Below, one piece after another: positions 18,515 through 26,976 of a stretch of DNA of 64,000 nucleotides. The DNA comes from Thermococcus indicus (GTDB lineage Archaea > Methanobacteriota_B > Thermococci > Thermococcales > Thermococcaceae). The DNA lies in assembly GCF_006274605.1 (NCBI RefSeq), contig NZ_CP040846.1, forward strand, positions 682,001 through 746,000, written 5' to 3'. The position numbers were made by a program, and so were the translations under genes. Position 1 is the first letter of the stretch; every line of letters begins with the position of its first letter. The notes under the pieces were generated by a model. That model did no database searches. It was not told where the DNA came from and saw only the letters and a program-made list of their open reading frames with translations.

Positions 18515-19759
18515 TTACTTTTTCAGAAGGGCGATGCTGGCCCCCAGCAGGAGCAGTCCCGCTCCAAATATTGGGGCGAAGCCGACGGTGGATGCGGCAA
18601 GGCCGCCGAGGGCGCTACCAGTAATGTACCCCGCCGAGCCCACGACGTTGTAGGTTCCCATCGCGCTGCCCTTCTCCTTTTCTCCGGCCCTCTCACTAAC
18701 TATGGCAGTCGAGGAGATTCCGATGAAGGCCCAGGAGTAGCCCGCCAGGATGTAGGAGGCAAAGGCCAGCGGGAGCAGCGCTGGGGAGACCAGGGTCCCG
18801 AGCACCATTGCCGCGAAGGCCCCGGCGCGGAGGAGCAGTCCCCTTCTCAGCACTCCTTCCTTTCCGCCCCCCATCGCGGCCCCGACGCGGGTGTAGTTCA
18901 TCGCCGAGACCGCGGAGTTGGCGATGAGCGCCAGGTACACGACCTCCCTAGTGTAGCCCTCGCTCGTGAGGAGCACCGGCATCTGGGGGAAGTAGAGGCC
19001 CGCCGAGATCCAGAAGAGCAGGAATGCTACGTAGAACCTCCCCAGGCCCTCCGGAAGGCTGAAGTTTGTGTGAAGTATGAAGCTGGGGAAGTAGCGGGCC
19101 TTCTCAACCACGTAGTTGCCGAACGCCTTGATGGAGCGTCTGTTGATGTATATCGGAGCCTCCCGTATCATCCGCTCCCCCATAAAGACCGAGGGCAGGC
19201 CCAGGATGGCGAAAGCGATAAACAGCTGGGGCATGGTCAGGAACCTCGACAGGCCGAAACCGAGGACTAGACCGAGGACCCACCCCCAGCCGCTTATCTC
19301 GTTGAACTTGCCGATGGCGTGGTCCCAGCTGTGCTTCCTGACGCTCCGTAGCACGAGCGCTATGGGGACCGATAGGGTGGAGGCGAGGAAGAATGCGTAG
19401 GCAGTGTTTACCGCGATGAGCTGGGCCGGGGTCTTCACGAAGGCCATCGCCGTGAGGAAGAGCGGAACGCTGGCAAAGCCGAGGAGTATGAACGGCTTTC
19501 TCCTCAGCATCCTGTCGCTCACCCTGCCCCAGAACAGTGCGCCTAGCATCGAGGCTAAGCTGGAGAGGGCGAAGGTCAATCCAACGGTTGAGGCGTTTCC
19601 CCCGAGTTCCAGGAGGTAGAGGCTAACCAGGGCGGAGCTTCCCCCGGTGGCCACCTTGAAGGGCACGAAGGAGTAGAACCATCCCGGCATCTTGGGGATG
19701 TAGCGGTAGCGGTTCGCTACCGATGCGTTCCTCACCGCGACGGCAACTCTCTGGCTCAT
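18515..19759 (-). CDS. MFS family transporter
   Basis: Polytopic membrane carrier of 414 residues with about twelve helices. The loop between helices 2 and 3 contains GRVSDRMLRRKPFILLG, which matches the major facilitator signature GxxxDRxGRR. The N-terminal 30 residues are polar. The ATG at 19759 has GGTGG upstream, and a TATA element CTTTTTAAACC lies near 19791-19801 on the minus strand. It converges with the sulfur reductase gene, with only 5 bases between stops. The substrate is unknown. Confidence 0.88.
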   Translation of the reverse strand: MSQRVAVAVRNASVANRYRYIPKMPGWFYSFVPFKVATGGSSALVSLYLLELGGNASTVGLTFALSSLASMLGALFWGRVSDRMLRRKPFILLGFASVPLFLTAMAFVKTPAQLIAVNTAYAFFLASTLSVPIALVLRSVRKHSWDHAIGKFNEISGWGWVLGLVLGFGLSRFLTMPQLFIAFAILGLPSVFMGERMIREAPIYINRRSIKAFGNYVVEKARYFPSFILHTNFSLPEGLGRFYVAFLLFWISAGLYFPQMPVLLTSEGYTREVVYLALIANSAVSAMNYTRVGAAMGGGKEGVLRRGLLLRAGAFAAMVLGTLVSPALLPLAFASYILAGYSWAFIGISSTAIVSERAGEKEKGSAMGTYNVVGSAGYITGSALGGLAASTVGFAPIFGAGLLLLGASIALLKK

Positions 19760-19879
19760 TTTTCCACCTGAGGCCTCCCGGAGTTCGGTTTGGTTTAAAA
19801 AGATTCGTGATGCAGAAAATACCGTGATGTCCAGAACGGTTCATTCGGCGGGCTGGAATAGGGAAGGAAGAAGAAACCC

Positions 19880-20620
19880 TCATATTTCGAGGACGTATTT
19901 CCGGCTCTCGTCGGAGAAGCCCCTGAAGCAACCGAGCTTCAGCTGGAGTATCGCCCTTTCAACGTTCACGACCTTCATCGAGGCCACGTGGGTCACTCCG
20001 GTGCCCCTGAGGAACTCGGGGAGAACCTGTCCCGTGGGGCCGGTCAGGAGAAAAATCCTGGCGTTCTTTGCCCTGTCGAGGAGCATGTCCAGGGTTCCGT
20101 TGATCATGCAGGATGCGCTAGCCACCACGGCGTCCACCTCCGGCAGGAGCCAGTACTCCAGGGAATCGCTCAGCGTCTCCCTGTCCCAGAGCTTCGGGTT
20201 TCTCTCGAAGACGTAGAGCTTGAATCCCTTCTCCCGCAGGCCCCTGACTATCGGCGGCATATTCCCGATGACGGCTACCTTTTCGATGTCGCTATCGAGC
20301 AGTTCCACGGCGTCAATCCACTTCGCACTGCCGAAGTCGATGTAGTACTGCGAAACCGCGTTTATCGCAGCCAGACCGAGGGACCTCTCGATGATGTTGA
20401 GGCTGTCGGCCTTTTCAATGAACGCCTCCAGCGCGGGCTCCTCGATGGAGTTGTCGAATCTTCCTATCTCCTCGGGGAGGGTCATTGCAACGCCGAGGGC
20501 CTTGCCCTCAGGCCCCTCGACCAGAACCCAGGTGTAGGGCAGGCCGAAGGAGAAGTCCAGAACATTGAGCTCTTCATCGATGAGCCTCAGGGCCTTTTTC
20601 TTGAATTCGGTCAGTAGCAT
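19880..20620 (-). CDS. DUF364 family protein (putative metal-chelation enzyme fold)
   Basis: A 246-residue protein resembling the DUF4213/DUF364 family. The C-terminal half is a Rossmann-like domain with KVAVIGNMPPIVRGLREKG and the conserved VDAVVASASCMINGTLD and LTGPTGQVLPEFL segments; the N-terminal half is the smaller DUF4213-like domain. Family members have been proposed to handle heavy metals, but the function is not proven. GAGGTG precedes the ATG at 20620. The neighbours give no pathway clue. Confidence 0.78.
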   Translation of the reverse strand: MLLTEFKKKALRLIDEELNVLDFSFGLPYTWVLVEGPEGKALGVAMTLPEEIGRFDNSIEEPALEAFIEKADSLNIIERSLGLAAINAVSQYYIDFGSAKWIDAVELLDSDIEKVAVIGNMPPIVRGLREKGFKLYVFERNPKLWDRETLSDSLEYWLLPEVDAVVASASCMINGTLDMLLDRAKNARIFLLTGPTGQVLPEFLRGTGVTHVASMKVVNVERAILQLKLGCFRGFSDESRKYVLEI

Positions 20621-20709
20621 ACGAACACCTCACTCTCCGGCTGTTAGTACCATGTTACCCTTACCTCTTCTGATTTTGAACCTTCCGTCTGGGCAAACCT
20701 TATACGCTT

Positions 20710-20723
20710 TTAGGTTAACCTAA
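20710..20723. promoter_or_regulatory. 14-bp perfect palindrome in the radical SAM promoter
   Basis: TTAGGTTAACCTAA is a perfect 14-bp palindrome placed between the TATA element (CCTTATACGC, near 20698-20707) and the start codon at 20737. A dimeric repressor bound here would block initiation. I cannot assign it to a known regulator. Confidence 0.4.
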
Positions 20724-20736
20724 TTCCGGTGGTGAC

Positions 20737-21687
20737 ATGATAGCCTTCGGTCCGGTTCCATCGAGGAGACTTGGCAGGAGTCTCGGGATAAACAACATAC
20801 CCGACAAGGTCTGCAGCTATGCATGCGTTTACTGCCAGATAGGCAGAACTTTGCGGATGGAGGTTGAAAGGAGAGCCTTTTACGATCCGGAGCTGATCTT
20901 CGAGGAGGTTTCGAGGAAGGTCGGGGAGGCTGAAGCGGCCGGGGAGAGGATAGACTACATCACCTTCGTTCCCGACGGGGAGCCGACGCTCGACGTAAAC
21001 CTCTCCAAGGAGGTGGAGATGCTGAAAACCCTCGGAATACCCCTGGCGATACTCACGAACTCCTCGCTGATATGGCGCGAAGACGTCAGGGAGGAGCTTC
21101 TTGAGTTCGACTTCGTCTCGCTCAAGCTCGACGCGGTGAGCGAGCCCCTCTGGCGCAGGGTGGACAGACCGCACAAGAGCCTCAGCCTTGAGAAAATCCT
21201 CGAGGGTATGCTGACCTTTGCGGACGGCTTTGGGGGGAAGCTCGTCACCGAGACCATGCTGATAAACGTTGACTATGGTGACGAGCTCGAAAAGATTGCC
21301 GACTTTCTGGCGGAGCTCAAGCCGGACAAGGCCTATATAGGGATCCCCACGAGGCCCCCAGCAGAGAGATGGGTTGAACCAGCTGACGAAAGGACGATAC
21401 ACATGGCCTACCGGCTGTTTTCAGAGCGGCTCGGAGGGAATCGGGTTGAGTATCTCATAGGCTACGAGGGAAACGCCTTCGCCTCAACAGGGAACATCAG
21501 GGAAGACCTGCTGAGCATTACGGCAGTTCACCCGATGAGGGAGGAGGCCGTGAGGGAGCTCCTGAGAAAAGCAGGGGCTGACTGGGACGTGGTGGAGGAA
21601 CTCCTCAGGGACGGAAAGCTGATCGAACTCGAATACGGGGGAAGGCGCTTCTACATGCGCGCCCTCCCGAGCAGGAGAAAACCTTAA
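20737..21687 (+). CDS. Radical SAM protein (COG0731-like)
   Basis: A 316-residue [4Fe-4S]-dependent S-adenosylmethionine radical enzyme. The cluster motif is CSYACVYCQ at about residues 28-36, preceded by MIAFGPVPSRRLGRSLGINN, typical of the COG0731 group. The glycine-rich SAM contact FVPDGEPTLD follows near residue 88. The substrate is not known; members are related to wyosine enzymes but this one lacks the flavodoxin domain. GGTGGTG precedes the ATG. The promoter carries a perfect palindrome, so expression is probably controlled. Confidence 0.85.
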   Translation: MIAFGPVPSRRLGRSLGINNIPDKVCSYACVYCQIGRTLRMEVERRAFYDPELIFEEVSRKVGEAEAAGERIDYITFVPDGEPTLDVNLSKEVEMLKTLGIPLAILTNSSLIWREDVREELLEFDFVSLKLDAVSEPLWRRVDRPHKSLSLEKILEGMLTFADGFGGKLVTETMLINVDYGDELEKIADFLAELKPDKAYIGIPTRPPAERWVEPADERTIHMAYRLFSERLGGNRVEYLIGYEGNAFASTGNIREDLLSITAVHPMREEAVRELLRKAGADWDVVEELLRDGKLIELEYGGRRFYMRALPSRRKP

Positions 21688-21719
21688 TTATTCGGGAAAC
21701 TAGTTCATCGGGGAGGCCC

Positions 21720-23165
21720 ATGTGCGAGTACACCTACGAGAACGGGCAGAAGTGCAGGCTGAAGCCCATCGAGGGCTCCGCCTACTGTCCCCTCCACATA
21801 CCTTACGACGAGGGCGAGAGGCTTCTGGGGGATGAAATAAAACGGGTGAAGGAGGAGGCTTTTCTCAAAAGGCTCAATGCAGGCCAGACCTATTTTGAGG
21901 GCGTTTACCTCTACGATGTCAAAATAAGCGATTTCAAAGCCGAGAAGCCGATAGTCTTCAAAAACTCACAGGTCAGGACGATACTCTTCGACGGCGTTAA
22001 CGTGCCGGGTGTGACCTTCTACAATTCCACCGTGGGCAGGCTGGTCGTCTTTGAGAGCGAGCTCGGAACGTTCACCGTTCACGGTTCCCACGTCTTCGGC
22101 CTGAACCTGCTCCGCGTTGGGTTCTCCAACTCGGTCTACATCAGGAATTCGAGCGTTCGCTACGTCATGATAAACTCGACCGAGTACACCGGCAAGGGGG
22201 AGGAGGGCGAGAGGGAGTACGGGGAGCGCAGAACCGCGACCGGGAGGATAGAGCTGAGCGACCTGAGTGAAGTCCGCAGGATTGGAATAAACGTCCGCTA
22301 TCCCCTCCTGCGGAAGATCCTCGAGGAGCATGGAATAAAGCCATCCGAATCGCGCGAAAGGGCCGTTAAGGCCACCGCCCTCGTTCTCCGGAACATAGGC
22401 TTCGACCAGTCGGCGCGCTTCAAGAGGCAGGTCAGGCTGAGCGTGCGGAGATTCCACGGCAACCTCGTGCTCGAGAACCTCAACGTCTTCGGTCACGCCG
22501 AAATCCTTGGAAGCTGGCTCAGGAATCCCGAGTTCGTGCACACGAGGGTCATGGGCAACCTGATATTCCGGAAGGTATCCTTCCACGGCGACTTCGCCTG
22601 GAACTCCACGGTTCTGCCCAACATTCCTGTGGAACTCAACGTCGAGGGCTTCGTTGAGGTCGAGGATTGCAGGTTCAACAGCCACCGAGCGGCTGAGGTT
22701 CTCTACCGCCTCGCCAGGATAAGCTGGGAGCGGAACGGGGACTTCGAGAGGGCCGACCGGTACTACTATCTGGAGATGGTGGCCAAGAGAAACTCCCGGC
22801 TGAGCGGCAGGGGAAGGGGCATTAAAAGGCTCTTCATGAGGATGGAGGCGCTCTTCGAGTGGCTCTTCGCGGATTTGACCTGTAAATACGGCACCGACTG
22901 GAAGAGGCCAATACTGATATGGCTTGCGGCTGTTAACGTCTTCTTCCCCATCTTATTCTTCCTGACGCGGAGCGTCGAGGGCATCTCTGGGGCTATGGGC
23001 TTCCTCGACTACGAGTACTTCAGCGTTGTCACCGCGACGACCCTCGGCTACGGCGACTACCACCCGATAGGGATGGGCAGGGTAATAGCCTCCGTGGAAG
23101 CCCTGTTTGGCATGTTCATGTGGGCGGTTTTCCTGACTGTGTTCGCGAGGAGATACATGAGGTGA
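21720..23165 (+). CDS. K+ channel with zinc-knuckle and pentapeptide-like N-terminal domain
   Basis: A 481-residue membrane protein in three parts. Residues 1-27 hold a Cys/His motif (C2, C12, C23 and H26) that could bind zinc. Residues 60 to about 345 form a repetitive beta-rich region with periodic hydrophobic and Asn residues, like a pentapeptide-type solenoid. The C-terminal 90 residues have two membrane helices flanking a pore loop with TTLGYGD (440-446), the K+ channel selectivity filter. The protein is therefore a two-helix K+ channel with a large cytoplasmic, possibly ligand-sensing domain in place of the usual RCK domain. It begins 32 bases after the radical SAM gene and ends 4 bases before the next gene. 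Confidence 0.8.
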   Translation: MCEYTYENGQKCRLKPIEGSAYCPLHIPYDEGERLLGDEIKRVKEEAFLKRLNAGQTYFEGVYLYDVKISDFKAEKPIVFKNSQVRTILFDGVNVPGVTFYNSTVGRLVVFESELGTFTVHGSHVFGLNLLRVGFSNSVYIRNSSVRYVMINSTEYTGKGEEGEREYGERRTATGRIELSDLSEVRRIGINVRYPLLRKILEEHGIKPSESRERAVKATALVLRNIGFDQSARFKRQVRLSVRRFHGNLVLENLNVFGHAEILGSWLRNPEFVHTRVMGNLIFRKVSFHGDFAWNSTVLPNIPVELNVEGFVEVEDCRFNSHRAAEVLYRLARISWERNGDFERADRYYYLEMVAKRNSRLSGRGRGIKRLFMRMEALFEWLFADLTCKYGTDWKRPILIWLAAVNVFFPILFFLTRSVEGISGAMGFLDYEYFSVVTATTLGYGDYHPIGMGRVIASVEALFGMFMWAVFLTVFARRYMR

Positions 23166-23169
23166 GAGG

Positions 23170-24303
23170 ATGATAGGTCTTATAATCAATCCCATAGCCG
23201 GAATGGGCGGGAAGGTGGCACTGAAGGGCACAGACGGAGTCGTTGAGGAGGCCGTGAGGAGAGGAGCTAAGCCTATTGCCCAGGACCTTGTGAGGCTCTT
23301 TTTGGAGGAGCTTTCCCACTACGATGAGGCCGGTGGAATAAGGTTCATTACGGGCCCGGGCCCTTTAGGAGAAGACGTTCTCAAGGAGTTTGACTTTGAG
23401 TTCGGGGTGATACGACACAGGGAAATCCGCTACCGGGAGGTCGATGGGGCTAGGATACCGGACACAACATCGGACGATACCAGGGAGCTTGCGAGAAGGA
23501 TGCGTGGGAAGGTTGACCTCCTCCTCTTTGCTGGCGGTGATGGGACGGCCAGGGATGTGGTTGAGGCAATCGATGAGAATCTCCCGATCCTTGGAATCCC
23601 AACGGGCGTTAAGATGTACTCGGGGGTTTTTGCATATTCCCCGGAAGACGCGGCAAGGGTTCTGGTGGATTTTCTCCACGGGCGCGCCAGGCTGGAGGAG
23701 CGTGAGGTGAGGGACATAGATGAAGACGCCTACCGCCACGACGAGGTTAAGGCAAGAACCTACGGGAAGGCCATCGTCCCGGTTGTCGAGACCCTTGTGC
23801 AGGGCAGCAAGGAGAGAATCCCCCTCAGCGAGGAAGACGAGCTTGAGGCGATCGCTGAAGCCGTCGCCGAGGAAATCCTGGAGAACGATGGAATATACTT
23901 CCTTGGCTCCGGTTCGACGGTGAAGAGGATAAAGGAGGGACTGGGAATAGAGGGAACCCTTCTCGGGGTGGACGTTGTTGAGGTGAAGGACGGCAAGGTC
24001 AGGCTCGTTGTCAAAGATGCCACAGAGGAAGACTTGCTCCGTTTTGCCGATAGAGAACCCAGGGTGGTTGTCACGGTTATAGGCGGCCTCGGGTTCCTCT
24101 TCGGGCGGGGCAATCAGCAGTTCTCGGCCGAGGTGTTGAGGAGGATTCCCAGGGAAAACATAACAGTCGTTGCCACCCCTTCCAAGCTCGAAAACGGCCC
24201 GCTCAGGGTTTACACTGGGAACAGGGAGGTGGATGAGAAGCTGCGCGGATACATGAAGGTCAGGGTGAGTCCCTGGATGGAGAGGATGGTGAGGGTCGTT
24301 TAG
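23170..24303 (+). CDS. ATP-NAD kinase-like protein (COG3199)
   Basis: A 377-residue protein of the NAD kinase/diacylglycerol kinase superfamily. It begins IGLIINPIAGMGGKVALKG, contains the diagnostic LLLFAGGDGTARDV near residue 120, and ends with the conserved C-terminal domain (VTVIGGLGFLFGRGNQQFS). COG3199 members are annotated as ATP-NAD kinase or AcoX-like and the true substrate is uncertain. It starts 4 bases after the channel gene (ribosome site GGTGAGAGG), so the two are co-transcribed. An IS element is inserted directly after its stop codon. Confidence 0.83.
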   Translation: MIGLIINPIAGMGGKVALKGTDGVVEEAVRRGAKPIAQDLVRLFLEELSHYDEAGGIRFITGPGPLGEDVLKEFDFEFGVIRHREIRYREVDGARIPDTTSDDTRELARRMRGKVDLLLFAGGDGTARDVVEAIDENLPILGIPTGVKMYSGVFAYSPEDAARVLVDFLHGRARLEEREVRDIDEDAYRHDEVKARTYGKAIVPVVETLVQGSKERIPLSEEDELEAIAEAVAEEILENDGIYFLGSGSTVKRIKEGLGIEGTLLGVDVVEVKDGKVRLVVKDATEEDLLRFADREPRVVVTVIGGLGFLFGRGNQQFSAEVLRRIPRENITVVATPSKLENGPLRVYTGNREVDEKLRGYMKVRVSPWMERMVRVV

Positions 24304-24315
24304 GCGAGTGAACTA

Positions 24316-24335
24316 CCCCGTCCTTTCGGGCGGGG
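24316..24335 (-). ncRNA. Right-end hairpin, probable 3' end of the TnpB guide (omega) RNA
   Basis: On the minus strand CCCCGCCC-GAAA-GGACGGGG forms an 8-bp stem (one G-T pair) with a GAAA loop, directly downstream of tnpB. By analogy with IS605 elements, the guide RNA would run from the end of tnpB through this hairpin and then into flanking DNA that acts as the guide, here the 3' end of the preceding gene. The RNA itself is inferred. Confidence 0.5.
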
Positions 24336-24344
24336 CTTCCTGCT

Positions 24345-25520
24345 TCATCGGGAAGACTTGCCCCGTGACGACAGCCTGATAGGGCACGAAACGGGGTAGA
24401 GGTCTTCCCTCCACAGGCAATCCGGGCCGTCCCAGCCCTTCATCCAAATATAGAACGAAGCGTTCAAATCCCTGTCCATCTCCAATTCAGACCCACACCT
24501 CGGGCACACAAAAACCCTGTCAGAAAGCCCCAACTCCTCAACGACGAACCCACAGCGGGAGCAAGTCCTCGAAGTGTGGGCAGGCTCAACGAAAACGACC
24601 CTCCGACCAGCCCTCCCAGCCTTGTCGGAGAGTATTCTAACGAATTCCTTCAAAGCCGAATCAAGGAAACGACGCTTGAACCCCTTGGAGGAGCCGTTTT
24701 CCACGATGTTTTTAGCGTCCAACTCCTCAAGGACTATGACGTCATAATTCCTGACGTAGTAGAGGGCGAGCTTGTGGAGGAAGTCCCTCCTCTGGTTGTA
24801 AAGCTTCTCATAAGCCTTCGCCAGCTTCACCCTTGCCTTCTCCAAGTTCTTTGAACCCTTTTGTTTCCTCGAAAGTTGCCGCTGGAGTTTCTTAATCCGC
24901 TCAAGGGATTTCTCCAAGAAGAGCGGGTTTTCAAAGGCGTTCCCATCGCTGTCGGTTGCGAAGTATCTAACACCCAAATCAATCCCTACAGTTCTCCCTG
25001 TTTCTGGAAGCGGTTCTGGTTCCTCCTCAACCTGAAAGATTGCGTACCACTTTCCGCTCCTCGTCCTCTTGATGATGACGCCCTTCACTTTGCCCTTAAT
25101 CCTGCGGTGGAGCTTGATGGGGAATTCGCCAATTTTTGAGAGGTGCAGTCTCTTCCGCTCCTCATCGAGCTTGAAGCCGCTCTGGTTGTAGTTTAGAATC
25201 TTCCAGCTATTGGGCGAGGTTTTGTAGCGTAGTTTTCCGACTTTGTGGCCCCTTTTCTTGAGCTCGTTCAGGGCTTTCAGGTTTGACCAGAGCTGGTGGT
25301 TCACCATTTGGAGGACTTTCGAATACACGTTGTTGAGTTCGGGGTTTTCCTTCTTCAGCTCGACGATGAGTCTTTGAGTATCGTACTTCCGGAGACTTGG
25401 GTTCTCTCGCTTGGCCTTCAAGAGCTGGTTGTAGAGCCATCTGCACAGTTCCATGTGCTGGATCATTGTTTCTTGTTGGGTTTTTGATGGGTAAATGCGG
25501 AAGCGGTAGGAGGTTATCAC
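24345..25520 (-). CDS. tnpB: TnpB, RNA-guided nuclease of IS605 family
   Basis: A 391-residue RuvC-like nuclease that in related elements cuts DNA under guidance of an RNA from the element's right end. All catalytic elements are present: Asp181 in VGIDLGV, Glu265 in VIVLEELDAKN and DRDLNAS at 349-355, plus a four-cysteine zinc finger (Cys320, 323, 339, 342). The start is a GTG at 25520 that overlaps the tnpA stop as GTGA, so translation is coupled. The length is normal and no frameshift is seen, so the protein is probably active. Confidence 0.93.
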   Translation of the reverse strand: MITSYRFRIYPSKTQQETMIQHMELCRWLYNQLLKAKRENPSLRKYDTQRLIVELKKENPELNNVYSKVLQMVNHQLWSNLKALNELKKRGHKVGKLRYKTSPNSWKILNYNQSGFKLDEERKRLHLSKIGEFPIKLHRRIKGKVKGVIIKRTRSGKWYAIFQVEEEPEPLPETGRTVGIDLGVRYFATDSDGNAFENPLFLEKSLERIKKLQRQLSRKQKGSKNLEKARVKLAKAYEKLYNQRRDFLHKLALYYVRNYDVIVLEELDAKNIVENGSSKGFKRRFLDSALKEFVRILSDKAGRAGRRVVFVEPAHTSRTCSRCGFVVEELGLSDRVFVCPRCGSELEMDRDLNASFYIWMKGWDGPDCLWREDLYPVSCPIRLSSRGKSSR

Positions 25521-25927
25521 TTCCTCTCACCTTGGCTTTCGACGTATGCCTTGAGAACGTCGAGTGTCACTTGGCCTGAAGTAGCGAGGAAGTATGAAGG
25601 CGACCAGAAAGCGTTCCTCCACAGTTTCTCCTTCACTTCGGGGAAGTTTCTGCGTATCTCCCGTGAGGTTATGGTCTTGAGGGCGTTGATGTATTTTGGT
25701 ATGTTGAGGGTTGGTTTTGCCTTGAAGAGTATGTGAACGTGGTCTTGGTCGGTTTCTATGGCGAGGATTTCTACCTCGTGCGTTTCTGAGATTTCGTGGA
25801 TTTTCTGTTTTAGGAAATCTATTATTCTGTCGTCTGTAAAGACTCTTTTCCTGTATTTAACGACTAAAATTAGGTGGTAGTACAGTGCGTAAACTGAGTG
25901 GGCTCCTTTGTCGAGTTTGTATTTCAT
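25517..25927 (-). CDS. tnpA: TnpA, IS200-type Y1 transposase
   Basis: A 136-residue single-strand transposase that cuts and joins element ends as single-stranded DNA. The HUH-type metal site is His63-Val-His65 in DQDHVHILFK. The catalytic tyrosine is probably Tyr128 in LKAYVESQ near the C-terminus, where Y1 enzymes place it. It opens with the family's YALYYHLILVVKYRK. The full length and intact motifs suggest activity. The start codon lies inside the left arm of the inverted repeat at 25926-25953. Confidence 0.93.
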   Translation of the reverse strand: MKYKLDKGAHSVYALYYHLILVVKYRKRVFTDDRIIDFLKQKIHEISETHEVEILAIETDQDHVHILFKAKPTLNIPKYINALKTITSREIRRNFPEVKEKLWRNAFWSPSYFLATSGQVTLDVLKAYVESQGERK

Positions 25928-25953
25928 AGTTATCCCATATTCGCTATAACTAT
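25926..25953. repeat. 8-bp inverted repeat at the tnpA start (left-end hairpin candidate)
   Basis: ATAGTTAT (25926-25933) and ATAACTAT (25946-25953) are perfect inverted copies separated by 12 bases. IS200/605 left ends carry subterminal hairpins recognised by TnpA, so this is a reasonable candidate. It overlaps the tnpA start codon and could also affect its translation. Confidence 0.5.
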
Positions 25954-26076
25954 GGAAGTTATTTAAGGGTTTCGGGCTCTCATCCCCTCCCTTTCGGAAA
26001 GGGACTTCCCGCCCGATTGGTTAAAGAACCAGAAGCCGTTTATAGAACCTCTCCCTATTCTCAATCGGTGAACCGC

Positions 26077-26976
26077 ATGAAGTACAGCCGTATAGCGGTT
26101 AGGCTCTTTGAGAGGGAGGGTGAGGATACCTTCTACGACCCCGTTTACCACGGCAGGACTCTCAAGGTCTTTGGAATGGATGAGTGGCCTGGAAAGGCGC
26201 TGAAATACTTCGCGGATAGGTACCGGGAGATTGACTACGGGGTCGTTATCTTCGACACGGAGGGAGACTTCCCGGAGGAGGGCTTTGAAACCATCATCAG
26301 GGTGAAGGACGGAGGGGAAACCGGCCTCGACCCCATAGCCCTCGCGGGGAAGGGCCTTCTCGACGGCTACACAGCTGCAACGATAGTCCAGACCGTTTAC
26401 GGACTCGACAGAACCCTGACGGACAGGCTCTACGCCGATTTCCTTGCCGGGAAGGTGAAGAGCGTTCCCGAGGCAGCGAAGTCGGACGGAAAATACGCGG
26501 AGGTTATCCGGGAAAGCTACACACCTTTGGACGAGGCCTTCTACTCCGGAAAACCTCCTGAGTTCGGAAAGAATATCCTGGTGGAGCTGGGGGAGACCTA
26601 CAGCATAACCCTCGCGGGCATAGCTTTCCTAGTGGTGAGTGCCGTGGTCAGGCACAGACGGAACACCATGATAGGCGTCAACGATGCGGCCGTTTTAGCC
26701 TACACCACGGCGGGCGGTGCGGCCATACCTTTGATAACGAGGCCTATACGGGCGAGGGTGACGGTTCTAGCAACCCAGTACGCGATAGACTCGATAATGA
26801 ATCTGGCCGGCCCGAGCCTGGTTCTCTACCACGACCCGGACACCCAGAGCGTCATCTACGAGACGAACGGCGTCCCGCCGGGCCCGATGAGGAAGCACGT
26901 CCACAAGGGGGAGGCGGCCTTCATCTACCGCACTCCGGAGACGATAAACGTGGAGTGGGGAGAGTTCCTCCCCTAA
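26077..26976 (+). CDS. Conserved protein of unknown function
   Basis: A 299-residue protein that I do not recognise. The N-terminal half looks like a soluble alpha/beta domain (VVIFDTEGDFPEEGFETIIRV). The C-terminal half has moderately hydrophobic stretches (ITLAGIAFLVVSAVV and VLAYTTAGGAAIPLITRP) that could be buried or membrane-associated, and ends with a His-rich KHVHKGEAAFIYRTP. The start at 26077 is supported by GGTGA at 26067-26071 and a TATA element GTTTATAGAA near 26038-26047; an upstream in-frame start at 26017 falls before that promoter. Its stop overlaps the convergent cysteine desulfurase stop. Confidence 0.65.
   Translation: MKYSRIAVRLFEREGEDTFYDPVYHGRTLKVFGMDEWPGKALKYFADRYREIDYGVVIFDTEGDFPEEGFETIIRVKDGGETGLDPIALAGKGLLDGYTAATIVQTVYGLDRTLTDRLYADFLAGKVKSVPEAAKSDGKYAEVIRESYTPLDEAFYSGKPPEFGKNILVELGETYSITLAGIAFLVVSAVVRHRRNTMIGVNDAAVLAYTTAGGAAIPLITRPIRARVTVLATQYAIDSIMNLAGPSLVLYHDPDTQSVIYETNGVPPGPMRKHVHKGEAAFIYRTPETINVEWGEFLP

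Larger units (their letters stand above)
24309..25960 (-). mobile_element. IS200/IS605-family insertion sequence with tnpA and tnpB
   Basis: The element carries tnpA and tnpB on the minus strand with a 4-base overlap and both look intact. The left boundary lies just after the stop codon of the COG3199 gene and has a GC-rich hairpin at 24316-24335 (right end of the element, also the expected 3' end of the guide RNA). The right boundary lies near an 8-bp inverted repeat at 25926-25953. The exact ends are not defined because IS200/605 elements leave no target duplication. Confidence 0.8.
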
